The notes: generated by a model from the letters alone, not told the origin. A stretch of 64,000 nucleotides of DNA from an uncultured Christensenellaceae bacterium (GCA_905234985.1 CAJOJQ010000004.1:1-64000); one strand, 5' to 3'. Counted from the stretch's first letter, positions 46,086 through 55,811 are shown. Numbers and translations: made by a program.

Positions 46086-48332
46086 ATGCGTTTTTCCATT
46101 GATCTTACGTCTTACCGCCCGCGTCCCGTTTTTTCTTTAGGCGCGGATTTTCAAGGCCGTTTTTCCGGCGTTTCCGGCGCTCCCGGCGGGGACAGCCTTT
46201 CTTTCAATAACTATTACATGGAGAGGAACGGCGCGCCCTTCTTTCCCGTTTCCGGCGAATTTCATTACAGCCGCATGGACGAGCGCCGCTGGGAAGACGA
46301 GCTGATCAAAATGCGCATGGGCGGCGTCAATACGGTTTCCACCTATCTTTTCTGGAACCACATCGAGGAAGAAGAGAGCGTATTTGATTTCTCCGGCCGC
46401 CGGGATCTGCGCCGGTTTGTTGCGCTGTGCGCAAAGCACGGCCTGTATGTGATCCTGCGGGTGGGTCCCTTCGATCACGGCGAGGTGCGCAACGGCGGAC
46501 TGCCGGACTGGCTGTACGGCAAGCCTTTTGAGGTGCGCACCACCCATCCGGATTTCCTTTCGTATGTGCGCCGCCTGTACGCCCGGATCGGGGAGCAGGT
46601 GAAGGGCCTGTTCTTTCAGGACGGCGGCCCCATTATCGGCGTGCAGCTGGATAACGAGTACATGCACTCCTCCGCCGCCTGGGAGATGACCACCGGCATT
46701 TCCGACGAGTGGGTGTTCCGGGGGGACGAGGGGGAAAAGTATATCCTGGCCCTGCGGGAAATTGCGCTGCAATGCGGCCTCACCCCCGCCTTTTTCACCG
46801 GCACGGCCTGGGGCGGCGCGGCCTATTCGGAAAGGGTGCTGCCCCTGTGGGGCGGCTACGCCTACCGGCCCTGGATCTTCTATTCCCATAAGGGCGAGCA
46901 TCCCGCCACCGAGGAATATATTTACCAGGATTACCACCGGGACGGCGTCAAATGTACCGACGATTTTGAACCGGCCTACCGGCCTTCGGAGAGGCCCTAC
47001 GCCTGCTGTGAAATGGGCGGAGGCATGATGTGCTGCTACTATTACCGATTCATTTATCCCTACAAGAGCGTGGACGCCCTGGCGAATATCAAGTTGGGTT
47101 CCGGCTGCAACTGGCTGGGGTATTACATGTTCCAGGGTGGCACCAATCCCATCGGCAAAAACGGGACGTACTTAAACGAGGCCCAGGTGCCCAAAATCAG
47201 CTACGATTATCAGGCGGCTTTGGGCGAATTCGGCCAGCTTCGGGAAAGCTACAGCCGCCTCAAGGCCATTCATTTTTTCACCCGCTTCTTTGGGGATCGG
47301 GTCGCGCCCATGGAAACGGCGCTGCCGGAGGGGGCTTCCCAAATCAGTCCAGAGGATTTGGAAACCCTGCGCTTTTCTGCGCGCACCGACGGGGAAGGGG
47401 GCTTCCTGTTCATCAACAATTTCCAGGATCACCGGGTCATGCCGGATAAAAAGGGAGACCGGGTGGAGATCCGAACGGCAAAAGAGACGTATGTCTTCGA
47501 CGTTTCCATCGCCGGGGACGAAAACGCCATCCTGCCCTTCCATTTCGATATGGACGGCGTTCTGCTGAAGCAGGCGAACGCTCAGCCCATACTGAGAACG
47601 GAAATTAAGGGCCGGATCGTATATGTGTTTATGATTCCCGACGGTATGGACGGTGCGTTCCGCTTTGAGGAAGACGCGAAAGCGACCGGCGGCCAGTCTT
47701 TCTTTACCGTCCGAAAGGGCGAAAGGGAAGCAGACGTATTGCTGCTTACCCGGGCGGAAGCCAACAGGCTGTTCATTCTCCGGGACGGAAGCCTGATTTT
47801 GACCGACGCCGCCCTGCTGGAGGATGAAGAGGGCGCGCTTCGCCTGGAAATCTCCGAAGAAGAAAACACGGTGCTTACCTATCCCGCCGATCGGCTGACC
47901 GGCAGCGCCGCCCTCCGCCTTGCCGATCAGGGCGTGTTCGGCGCGTACCGGGCGGAGGCGGTCAAGCGGGAAATCCCCGTGGAGGTTCGGCCCGCCGCGC
48001 CCCAACGCTGGATGGTGAAGGCGCCGGAAAACGCTTTGGACGGCCTCAAGGACGTTCGGCTGCAAATCAAGTATCAGGGCGACATCGGCATGCTGTTTCT
48101 GAACGATGTGATGATCAGCGACAATTTCTGCAACGGCGATACCTGGGAAGTGGGCCTCATGGAGCATAAGGACAGGCTGTCCGGCGGCATGGTACTCAAA
48201 ATCGCGCCTATCCGGGAGGGAGCCAACGTCAATGTGGAATCCGCCATGGCCGCGCGGAACGAGGAAGTGAAGACCCTGATCGCGGACTTATATGAAATCA
48301 AAGCGCAGCCCGTATACGAAATCAGCCTGTAA
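46086..48332 (+). CDS. GH35 beta-galactosidase
   Basis: 748 aa, no signal peptide. The TIM-barrel domain (about 40-400) starts with FFPVSGEFHYSRMDERRWED and contains the acid/base Glu191 in GVQLDNEY and a nucleophile Glu309 in CCEMGGGM, with NWLGYYMFQGGTNPIGKNGT. The C-terminal 300 residues form beta-sandwich domains. It should release galactose from beta-galactoside side chains of imported pectin fragments before the GH112 step. Start ATG 46086 with AAGGAGG upstream; 12 bp before the DUF5107 gene. Confidence 0.92.
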   Translation: MRFSIDLTSYRPRPVFSLGADFQGRFSGVSGAPGGDSLSFNNYYMERNGAPFFPVSGEFHYSRMDERRWEDELIKMRMGGVNTVSTYLFWNHIEEEESVFDFSGRRDLRRFVALCAKHGLYVILRVGPFDHGEVRNGGLPDWLYGKPFEVRTTHPDFLSYVRRLYARIGEQVKGLFFQDGGPIIGVQLDNEYMHSSAAWEMTTGISDEWVFRGDEGEKYILALREIALQCGLTPAFFTGTAWGGAAYSERVLPLWGGYAYRPWIFYSHKGEHPATEEYIYQDYHRDGVKCTDDFEPAYRPSERPYACCEMGGGMMCCYYYRFIYPYKSVDALANIKLGSGCNWLGYYMFQGGTNPIGKNGTYLNEAQVPKISYDYQAALGEFGQLRESYSRLKAIHFFTRFFGDRVAPMETALPEGASQISPEDLETLRFSARTDGEGGFLFINNFQDHRVMPDKKGDRVEIRTAKETYVFDVSIAGDENAILPFHFDMDGVLLKQANAQPILRTEIKGRIVYVFMIPDGMDGAFRFEEDAKATGGQSFFTVRKGEREADVLLLTRAEANRLFILRDGSLILTDAALLEDEEGALRLEISEEENTVLTYPADRLTGSAALRLADQGVFGAYRAEAVKREIPVEVRPAAPQRWMVKAPENALDGLKDVRLQIKYQGDIGMLFLNDVMISDNFCNGDTWEVGLMEHKDRLSGGMVLKIAPIREGANVNVESAMAARNEEVKTLIADLYEIKAQPVYEISL

Positions 48333-48344
48333 GGAGAGATCGCC

Positions 48345-51300
48345 TTGAACAAAACGCGGATTTACGAGCAGACGGTCACCATCCCCACTTATAAAGCAGG
48401 TACCCCGGAAAAAAGCCCGCTGTTCATCGAAAAGCGGGCTTATCAGGGTTCCACGGGCAAGGTGTACCCCGTGCCGGTAACGGAAAAAATCAGCGAAACC
48501 AAGGAGGACGTACAGTACAGGGCCGTCATTCTGGAAAACGATTATTTGTACGTCATGATCCTGCCCGAATTGGGCGGACGCATTCAGCGCGCCCTGGATA
48601 GAACCAACAACTACGATTTCGTGTACTACAACCGGGTCATTAAGCCCGCCCTGGTGGGGCTGGCGGGGCCGTGGATTTCCGGCGGCATTGAGTTCAACTG
48701 GCCCCAGCATCACCGGCCCTCCACCTTCATGCCGGTGGATTACACCCTTTCCGAAAACCCCGACGGCTCTGCCACTGTGATTTTAGGCGAAACCGACCGC
48801 ATGAACGGCACCAAGGCCAACGCGGCCATCACGCTTTATCCTGACAAAGCCTATATTGAAATCAAGGGCAGGCTCTTTAATCCCACCGATTATCCCCAGA
48901 CCTTCCTGTGGTGGGCCAATCCCGCCGTGCATGTGAACGATCATACCTTTTCCGTGTTTCCGCCGGATGTGAACGCCGTCATGGATCACGGCAAGCGGGC
49001 CGTTTCCACCTTCCCCATCGCCACCGGAGAATATTACAAGGCCGACTATTCCGCGGGCGTGGATATTTCCCGGTACAAAAACATTCGCGTGCCCACCAGC
49101 TACATGGCCGCTCATTCCGATTTTGATTTCGTGGGCAATTTCGACGAGGGGAAGGACGCGGGCCTGCTCCACGTGGCCGACCATCACGTCAGCCCCGGCA
49201 AAAAGCAATGGACCTGGGGCTGCGGGGATTTCGGGAAGATGTGGGATAAGAATCTCACCGACGAAGACGGCCCCTATATCGAGCTGATGACCGGCGTGTT
49301 CTGCGATAATCAGCCAGATTTCACCTGGTTAAAGCCCCAGGAGGAAAAGACTTTTACCCAGTATTTCATGCCCTATAAAACCGTGGGCCGGGTGAGCAAC
49401 GCCACCAAGGACGTGATTTTGGGCATAGACTGGATGGATGATAAGGGGCGGATGATGATTCCCGATCCCTTCGCCTACGGCAGGGAAGCCAAGGTCGCCC
49501 TTCGGAAGAAAGCCGCCGCCGCCCGGATCAAGGTATACGCTACGGGTGTATACAAAAACGCGCAAATCGTCATTTGTTCCGGCGGGAAAGTGGTGTATCA
49601 GAAAACCGCCGATCTGTCTCCCCAAGCCGCCTTTGCGGACACTGTGAAGGGCCTGCGGGACTACGAACTGACGGTAACCGGCGAAAACGGCGAGCTGCTG
49701 TGCGCCTACAAGGAATACATCAAGGAAAACCGGCCCATTCCCGAACCAGCCGAGGCCCTGAAAAAGCCGGAAGAAATTCAATCCCTGGAAGAATTATTCT
49801 TGGCGGGGCAGCATTTGGAGCAATACCGCCACGCCACCTTCCTGCCGGACGATTATTATTTGGAGGGCCTGCGCCGGGACCCCACGGACATCCGGCTGAA
49901 TAACGCCTACGGCCTGCTTTTGCTCCGAAACGCCCAAATCAAGGAAAGTATTCCTTACTTCAAAGCCGCTATTCAAAAGCAGACCTGGCGCAATCCCAAT
50001 CCTTACGCCGGGGAAGCCTATTTCAATTTGGGCCTTGCCCTGGAATTGCTGGACAATCTGCCCGAAGCCTACGACGCCTTCTTCAAGGCCACCTGGAGCG
50101 CGGAAACGGCGGGTCAAGCGTATCACCATCTGGCCTGTATCTGCGTCAAGCAGGGCGACTTGCACAAGGCCCTGCAATTCGCCGATGAAAGCCTGCTGCG
50201 GGGCTGGCACAACATGAAAACCCGGTCGCTGAAAGCCTCCATCCTGGCCCATCTGGACAAGGAGAGTGCGGATTATTGGCGGTTCCTGGAAGACAGTTTG
50301 GCAATCGACCCCCTGTATCTGAGCCTGCTGTGCCGTCACGCAGACAAAGCGGCTTTCGACAAAGCCGCCGGGGGACGCATTGAAGAATACTTGAACGCAG
50401 CCTATGAATACATCGGCTTCGGGTTCTATGAGGACGCTATCGAAATTCTGAAAGCCTGTCCGGCGGAAAGCCCCATGAAGCATTACGCCCAGGCTTACGC
50501 GGAAAGTCTGCTGGATTTCCCCGCGCCCTTTGCCCCAAAAGATGCGGAAGCCGGCGAAAAGGCCCCTGCCGATTACTGCTTTCCCAACCGGGTACTGGAA
50601 TATCTGATTTTACAAAATGCCGTTTCAGTACTGGAAAGCAGCGGACAGAAAGCGTCCATGGCCCATTATTACTTGGGCGAACTGCTGTATGATAAAAAGC
50701 AGTATGCGCAGGCCATTTTCCACTGGCAGGAGGCGGTCAAAGCCCATCCTGATTTGGCCCTGGCCCACCGTAATCTGTCTATCGCTTATTACAATCACGG
50801 GGAAAAGGCTTTGGCCCTGCCCGAAATCGCGGAAGCTGTGCGCCAGGAACCGGACAACAGCCGTTTCCTGCTGGAACAGGAGCAGCTTTTGAAGCGCCTG
50901 GAACGACCCGTCAAGGAACGGCTTGCCATTTTGGAAGCCCATCAAAATATCCTTCCTGACCGGTACGCCCTTATGCTGGCTTATATTTCTCTGCTCAATC
51001 AGGATGGGCAATATGAAAAGGCCCTGAACCTTATGACCCATTACACCTTCCACGTGTGGGAAGGCGGCGAGGGCAAGGTGGCGGACGAATACAAAACCGC
51101 CCTGTTCGCTTTAGCGGAAAAGGCCCTGGCGGATGGAAAACCGGAAGAAGCCCTGGCCTATGCCGAGCGCACCCTTTCCTATCCCGACAATTTGGGCGAA
51201 GGCAAGCTGGACAACGTGCCGGACAATCAGGCGTACTATCTCATGGGCCGGGCATACCGCGTCCTGGGGAATGAAACAAAAGCAAAGGATTGCTTTGAAA

Positions 51301-51617
51301 AAGCGACCCGCGGTTCCCAAACGCCGGAACCTGTGCGCTACTACAACGATCAGCCCTCGGATTATATTTATTATCAGGGCCTGGCCTTTGCGGCGCTGGG
51401 CAACAGGGAAATGGCCCAAAAGTCCTTCCACCAGCTCATTATTTTCGGCGAACGCCACATCTCTGACAAGGTGGGCTATGATTTCTTCGCCGTGTCCATG
51501 CCCGAGTTAGAGGTGTACCAGGACGATATTCAAAAGCGCAGCGACGATTACTGCCGCCGCCTCACGTCTCTGGGGCGGAAAGGCTTGGAATTTTTAGATC
51601 ACGAAAAAAGCTGTTGA
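48345..51617 (+). CDS. DUF5107 / tetratricopeptide-repeat protein of unknown function
   Basis: 1,090 aa, no signal peptide or membrane segment. Residues about 25-340 match the DUF5107 beta-rich domain (AVILENDYLYVMILPELGGR, GGIEFNWPQHHRPST, ETFTQYF-type strands), which looks like a sugar-binding supersandwich fold. Residues about 480-1085 are TPR-type helical pairs (EAYFNLGLALELLDNLPEAY, MAHYYLGELLYDKKQYAQAI). Such fusions recur in carbohydrate-utilization loci but I know of no defined activity for this one. The start is TTG at 48345 behind AAGGAGAG. Last gene of the GH105 operon; its stop codon overlaps the -35 box of the next promoter. Confidence 0.82.
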   Translation: MNKTRIYEQTVTIPTYKAGTPEKSPLFIEKRAYQGSTGKVYPVPVTEKISETKEDVQYRAVILENDYLYVMILPELGGRIQRALDRTNNYDFVYYNRVIKPALVGLAGPWISGGIEFNWPQHHRPSTFMPVDYTLSENPDGSATVILGETDRMNGTKANAAITLYPDKAYIEIKGRLFNPTDYPQTFLWWANPAVHVNDHTFSVFPPDVNAVMDHGKRAVSTFPIATGEYYKADYSAGVDISRYKNIRVPTSYMAAHSDFDFVGNFDEGKDAGLLHVADHHVSPGKKQWTWGCGDFGKMWDKNLTDEDGPYIELMTGVFCDNQPDFTWLKPQEEKTFTQYFMPYKTVGRVSNATKDVILGIDWMDDKGRMMIPDPFAYGREAKVALRKKAAAARIKVYATGVYKNAQIVICSGGKVVYQKTADLSPQAAFADTVKGLRDYELTVTGENGELLCAYKEYIKENRPIPEPAEALKKPEEIQSLEELFLAGQHLEQYRHATFLPDDYYLEGLRRDPTDIRLNNAYGLLLLRNAQIKESIPYFKAAIQKQTWRNPNPYAGEAYFNLGLALELLDNLPEAYDAFFKATWSAETAGQAYHHLACICVKQGDLHKALQFADESLLRGWHNMKTRSLKASILAHLDKESADYWRFLEDSLAIDPLYLSLLCRHADKAAFDKAAGGRIEEYLNAAYEYIGFGFYEDAIEILKACPAESPMKHYAQAYAESLLDFPAPFAPKDAEAGEKAPADYCFPNRVLEYLILQNAVSVLESSGQKASMAHYYLGELLYDKKQYAQAIFHWQEAVKAHPDLALAHRNLSIAYYNHGEKALALPEIAEAVRQEPDNSRFLLEQEQLLKRLERPVKERLAILEAHQNILPDRYALMLAYISLLNQDGQYEKALNLMTHYTFHVWEGGEGKVADEYKTALFALAEKALADGKPEEALAYAERTLSYPDNLGEGKLDNVPDNQAYYLMGRAYRVLGNETKAKDCFEKATRGSQTPEPVRYYNDQPSDYIYYQGLAFAALGNREMAQKSFHQLIIFGERHISDKVGYDFFAVSMPELEVYQDDIQKRSDDYCRRLTSLGRKGLEFLDHEKSC

Positions 51618-51670
51618 CAAAAAATTGAATTGGATTTATAATGCAATTGAAAATTGTAACCGGTACCAAT
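51614..51670 (+). promoter_or_regulatory. Promoter and operator of the second LacI gene
   Basis: Perfect TTGACA (51614-51619, containing the DUF5107 stop codon), 17 bases, perfect TATAAT (51637-51642). Downstream is ATTGTAACCGGTACCAAT (51653-51670), matching 7 of 9 positions of a palindrome and resembling the perfect operator at 52680-52695. Autoregulation is likely. Confidence 0.82.
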
Positions 51671-51682
51671 GGAGGGAATATC

Positions 51683-52663
51683 ATGGCTGTAACGATTCGG
51701 GATGTGGCGCGCCACGCGGGCGTATCAGTGGCGACGGTGTCCCGTTATCTGAACAACAGCCCTCTGATTGCCCAGGATTCCCGGGAAAAGGTGCGCCGCA
51801 GCATTGAGGAACTGCGCTATGAACCGAATTTCCTGGCCCGGAATATGCTCACCAAGCAGTCCCAGTCCATCGCCTTTGTGATCGAGGAATCCAGCCCGGA
51901 AACCTACGGGAACGAGAACTATCTTCGCATCCAGTACGGCGTGGAGCAGGCCCTTGCCCAGCACGGCTATTATCTCATGATCATTTCGGTCAGGCGGAGC
52001 GACCATTTTCAGAGCCTGAAAAAGGTGATCCTGGAAAACCGGATCGACGGCGTGATCCTGCCCGTGCAGATGGCAAGCAAAAGCCTGGTGCGGTTTTTGC
52101 GGGAAAAGCAGACGCCTTTCGTGGTGATCGGTCGGACGGACCTAGGCAGTTGGGTGGATATCGACAACGTCAGCGGGGGACGGGCGGCGGCGGAAGCCCT
52201 GCTGCAAACCGGCGCGCGGGACGTGTGCTTCATTGGCAACGGCGAGGAAAAGGTTTTTGTCCGCGAGCGCGCCGAAGGGTTCCGCGCCGCGGCGGAAGCA
52301 AGCGGCGCGAAGATCGCCATGCGGCTGGATTGCCCGGCTTCCGCGGAGGCGGGCCGGGAGATCGGGCGCGGGGACGGGCTGAATGAAGGGTATGTGGTAT
52401 CCGATAACGTGACGGCTTTCGGGCTGCTGCAGGGCTTGAGGGAGCGGGATATTTCCGTTCCCGGCCAGGTGCAGGTCATTTCTTTTGACGATGGAATCAT
52501 TGCGCAGCTGTGCGCGCCGAAGCTGACGGTGGTGGATATTGACGTTCATCAATTGGGCGTCTGGGCCGCGGAGCTGCTGTATCAGCAGCTTCAATCCGCC
52601 GCCGACGCGGACCAGCAACGGCTCTTGCCGGTTCGTTTAATTCGCCGCGCCAGCAGTCGCTGA
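51683..52663 (+). CDS. LacI-family repressor (alpha-glucan locus)
   Basis: 326 aa. Helix-turn-helix TIRDVARHAGVSVATVSRYL (residues 4-23), then an effector domain with the VIEESSPETYGNENYLRIQY and GVILPVQMASKSLV stretches. Start at 51683 behind GGAGGG; the longer frame crosses the operator. It precedes the binding protein-permease-permease-GH13 operon, and the perfect palindrome in front of that operon repeats the operator seen in front of this gene, so it is the likely local repressor. Confidence 0.93.
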   Translation: MAVTIRDVARHAGVSVATVSRYLNNSPLIAQDSREKVRRSIEELRYEPNFLARNMLTKQSQSIAFVIEESSPETYGNENYLRIQYGVEQALAQHGYYLMIISVRRSDHFQSLKKVILENRIDGVILPVQMASKSLVRFLREKQTPFVVIGRTDLGSWVDIDNVSGGRAAAEALLQTGARDVCFIGNGEEKVFVRERAEGFRAAAEASGAKIAMRLDCPASAEAGREIGRGDGLNEGYVVSDNVTAFGLLQGLRERDISVPGQVQVISFDDGIIAQLCAPKLTVVDIDVHQLGVWAAELLYQQLQSAADADQQRLLPVRLIRRASSR

Positions 52664-52679
52664 TTTATTTTTCTCCAAT

Positions 52680-52695
52680 TTGTAACCGGTTACAA
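52680..52695 (+). promoter_or_regulatory. LacI-type operator before the maltose-type operon
   Basis: TTGTAACCGGTTACAA, a perfect 16-bp palindrome. The TACAAT within it (52691-52696) could be a -10, but no good -35 was found, so promoter position is uncertain. GGAGGGG lies further downstream, 77 bp before the start codon. Confidence 0.78.
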
Positions 52696-52771
52696 TGAAA
52701 GGAGGGGCAGAAAAACCGGCCGTTTCAACCGTAAACCGAACGACGAAAACGAAGATCAAGGAGGCTTTTCC

Positions 52772-53986
52772 ATGAAAAAACTGACGGCTGTGCTGCTCGC
52801 GCTTGCGATGATCCTGACTGTGGCCTGCTCCGCCCTGGCGGAAACGGAAATCACATTCTGGCACACGTACAGCGAAGGCGAAGAAAAAACGTTCCTCGAA
52901 CAGGTATTGCCCGCTTTCGAGGCCGCTTACCCCGAAATCAAGGTGAACCCCATTCGGATGCCCTACGAAGGGCTGAATCAGCAGATCATTACCGCCGTGG
53001 CCGGTGAAACCGCGCCGGACCTGGTGCGGATGGACATTACCTGGGTGGCCCAGTTCGCAAAACTCGGCGCGCTGCTGCCCATCGACGAAATGGAAGGCTC
53101 CGCCGAGGTGCTTGCCGACGCGCTGCCCGGCCCCATGGCCACCACGGTGTACCAGGGAAAGCACTACGGCGTACCCATGAACACCAATACCACCACCGGC
53201 GTGTTCAATTTAGAACGGCTGAAGGAGCTGGGCTTTGACGCGCCGCCCGCCACCCTGGACGAGCTGCTGGCTGCCGCCGACAAGGCCGACCCCGCCAACG
53301 AAAAATGGCTGTTTGCCGTGCAGGGTTCCTTTAACTGGGCCATGCTGCCCTTTATCTGGACCCTGGGCGGCTCCATTACCGACGGCGATTTCACCACCGC
53401 CACCGGGTATCTCAACAGCGAAGCCACGGTGAATGCCCTGGAAACCATCAAAGCCTGGATGGATGAAAAGATCATCAGCACCTCCGTGCTGGGCGAGGAA
53501 CCCGGCACCTGGGGCGGCATTGAAGCGGGCAATTACGCCATGGTGGTGGAAGGCCCCTGGTTCTACAGCGCGGGCGAAGCGAAGCCCAATTTCCCCTCCG
53601 CGCCCATTCCCGCCTATGAAGGCCGCAGCATTTCCATCGTGGGCGGCGAAGACCTGGTGATGCTGAAAGGCACCCGGCACCAGGAAGCGGCCTGGACGTT
53701 CATGAAGTTCATGCTCAGCGAAGAAGCCCAGATCCCCATGGTCAACGCCGGCATGATCCCCACCATGGCGAGCAACCTGGACAAGGTGGATACTTCCGCG
53801 TCTCCCTGGATGGACGCGTATCTGGAGCAGCTGAAAACCGCCGCGCCCCGCACGCCGTCCGCCGAGTGGCCCTCCATCGAAGAAGTGCTGAACACCGCCT
53901 TTGAAAGCGCCCTGCGCGGCGTGGTTTCCGCCCAGGAAGCTCTGGACGCCGCCGCCGCCGAAATCGACGCGCTGCTTGCAAAGTAA
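52772..53986 (+). CDS. ABC importer solute-binding protein, maltose type
   Basis: 404 aa. Signal peptide MKKLTAVLLALAMILTVACS (about 1-24); the Cys at 19 (TVACS) gives a possible lipobox (L-T-V-A-C is imperfect). Family 1 binding protein with ITFWHTYSEGEEKTFLEQVL and GETAPDLVRMDITW. Start behind AAGGAGG. Followed by two permeases and a GH13 enzyme, so the likely ligands are maltodextrins or related alpha-glucans (inferred from context). Confidence 0.9.
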   Translation: MKKLTAVLLALAMILTVACSALAETEITFWHTYSEGEEKTFLEQVLPAFEAAYPEIKVNPIRMPYEGLNQQIITAVAGETAPDLVRMDITWVAQFAKLGALLPIDEMEGSAEVLADALPGPMATTVYQGKHYGVPMNTNTTTGVFNLERLKELGFDAPPATLDELLAAADKADPANEKWLFAVQGSFNWAMLPFIWTLGGSITDGDFTTATGYLNSEATVNALETIKAWMDEKIISTSVLGEEPGTWGGIEAGNYAMVVEGPWFYSAGEAKPNFPSAPIPAYEGRSISIVGGEDLVMLKGTRHQEAAWTFMKFMLSEEAQIPMVNAGMIPTMASNLDKVDTSASPWMDAYLEQLKTAAPRTPSAEWPSIEEVLNTAFESALRGVVSAQEALDAAAAEIDALLAK

Positions 53987-54005
53987 ACCGTTATAAAGTA
54001 AACTT

Positions 54006-54038
54006 GGAGGAGAGGAAGAACCGGCTTCCTCTCCCTCC
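54006..54038 (+). repeat. Hairpin between binding-protein and permease genes
   Basis: GGAGGaGAGGAAG-aaccgg-CTTCCTCtCCCTCC, about 13 pairs, 20 bases after the binding-protein stop. No T-run follows. Such stems commonly protect the binding-protein message so that it exceeds the permeases. Confidence 0.6.
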
Positions 54039-54063
54039 TATTCTTGCGGAAAGGGGAATGACC

Positions 54064-54948
54064 ATGCGGAAGGGAATCCGTCAGTGGGAGCAGGCGCTGC
54101 CGTTCGTCGCGCCTGCGCTGATCCTGCTTTGCATGTTCGTGCTGTATCCGCTGGCACGGAACATTCAAATCAGCTTTTCCGATTACGATATACTGGCGAA
54201 TCGGATCACGGCGTCTGTGGGCCTGGGCCATTATCAGGCGCTGTTCCAAAGCAAGCGGTATCTGCTCGCCCTGCGGAACACCTTGCTTTACGCCCTGGTA
54301 ACGGTGCCCGGCCAAATGTTTTTGGGCCTGGTGCTGGCGTGCCTGATCAATAATATCCGGCGCGGGCAGACCGTATGCAAGGTCATTTCCTATCTGCCGG
54401 TATTGACCAGTTGGGTGATCGTATCCCTGATTTTCCGGTATCTATTCATGTCCGGCAAGGGCGGGCTGATCAATTACGCCCTGATGCAGGTCGGCCTGCT
54501 GTCGTCGCCCGTGTCCTGGCTGCAAAACGAGTGGACGGCGAATCTGGTTCTGTGGCTGTTCGGTATTTGGAAGGGCGTGGGCTGGGTGATGGTGATTGAT
54601 CTGGCCTCGCTGCAGGGCGTGCCCCGGGATCTGTACGAGGCGGCGCAGATTGATTCCGCCAACGCGGTGCAGATTTTCTTCCGGATCACCATCCCCATGG
54701 TGCGCAACACCACGCTGTATCTGCTCACCGTGCTGACCATCGGCGCGTTCGGCGCGTACATCCACGTGATGATGATCACGGAGGGCGCGCCGCTGGGCAC
54801 CACCAACGAGCTGATGAATTTCATGTACGACACGGCGTTTTCCAAGTATGAATTCGGTTCCGCCGCCGCGCAAAGCGTGCTGATGGGCCTGATGATCTTC
54901 CTGCTGACGCTGATTCAGCGGCGGGTCACAACCGAAATGGTCAATTGA
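54064..54948 (+). CDS. ABC importer permease, MalF type
   Basis: 294 aa, six transmembrane helices, with the EAA loop YEAAQIDSANAVQIFFRITI (about 193-212). The ATG at 54064 is preferred over 54058 because AAAGGGG is eight bases upstream. Pairs with the next permease, 16 bp downstream. The adjacent binding protein and GH13 enzyme suggest maltodextrin uptake. Confidence 0.92.
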   Translation: MRKGIRQWEQALPFVAPALILLCMFVLYPLARNIQISFSDYDILANRITASVGLGHYQALFQSKRYLLALRNTLLYALVTVPGQMFLGLVLACLINNIRRGQTVCKVISYLPVLTSWVIVSLIFRYLFMSGKGGLINYALMQVGLLSSPVSWLQNEWTANLVLWLFGIWKGVGWVMVIDLASLQGVPRDLYEAAQIDSANAVQIFFRITIPMVRNTTLYLLTVLTIGAFGAYIHVMMITEGAPLGTTNELMNFMYDTAFSKYEFGSAAAQSVLMGLMIFLLTLIQRRVTTEMVN

Positions 54949-54964
54949 CGGGAGGCGCTGGAGG

Positions 54965-55807
54965 ATGCTTCAAAAATGCGTAGGGGCGCTGAAAAAAGCG
55001 CCGTCCCGGCTGCTGCTGCTGGCCTTCATGGCTTCGGCGCTGATTCCCTTCTTCTACATGACCGCCACGGCCATGACGCCCCAGGCGTTCACACTGCCCT
55101 ATCCGCCCATCCTGTTTCCCCAGCGGTTCTATCTGGATAATTTCGCGGAAGCCTGGGGTTCCAATCATTTTTCGGATTATTTTCTCAACAGCGTCCTGGT
55201 CAGCCTCATTTCCACCGTGCTGATCATCCTGGTTTCCTCCCTGGCGGGGTACGGCTTCGCGCGCATCGCGTTCCCGGGGAAAAACATCCTGTTCATGATC
55301 CTCATGTTCAGCATGATGGTGCCCACGCTGACCAATCTGCTGCCCCAGTTCCTTTTGATTAAAGGCCTGAAGCTGATGGATAAGTATACCGGCCTGATCC
55401 TGACCTATTTGGGCACCGGCATCGCCGCCAATACCTTCTTTCTGCGGAGCAGCTTTTTGTCCGTTCCCCACGCGCTGGAGGAATCGGTGGTGATCGACGG
55501 CGGGGGACACTGGACGATTTGGCTGCATATTGCGATGCCGCTTTCCGCGCCCGCCGTGGGCACGTTCACCATCATGGCGTTTTCCAACGTCTGGGACGAG
55601 TTTCTGTATGCCCTGACGATCATCAAAAGCCCCGCCAAGCGGACGCTGCCCATCGCCCTGCGCATGTTCCAGGGGCAGAACGTGAACAACTGGAGCCTGA
55701 TTTTCGCGGCGTCCCTCATCGCGCTGCTGCCCATCCTGCTGGTGTATATCACCATGCAAAAACAACTCATTCGTGGCGGAATCACGGATGGCATGCTGAA
55801 GGAATGA
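54965..55807 (+). CDS. ABC importer permease, MalG type
   Basis: 280 aa, six transmembrane helices, with the EAA loop ALEESVVIDGGGHWTIWLHI (about 169-188) and a C-terminus MQKQLIRGGITDGMLKE typical of MalG-like permeases. It is separated from the GH13 gene by 4 bp, so all are cotranscribed. No ATPase gene in the operon. Confidence 0.92.
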   Translation: MLQKCVGALKKAPSRLLLLAFMASALIPFFYMTATAMTPQAFTLPYPPILFPQRFYLDNFAEAWGSNHFSDYFLNSVLVSLISTVLIILVSSLAGYGFARIAFPGKNILFMILMFSMMVPTLTNLLPQFLLIKGLKLMDKYTGLILTYLGTGIAANTFFLRSSFLSVPHALEESVVIDGGGHWTIWLHIAMPLSAPAVGTFTIMAFSNVWDEFLYALTIIKSPAKRTLPIALRMFQGQNVNNWSLIFAASLIALLPILLVYITMQKQLIRGGITDGMLKE

Positions 55808-55811
55808 TCGT

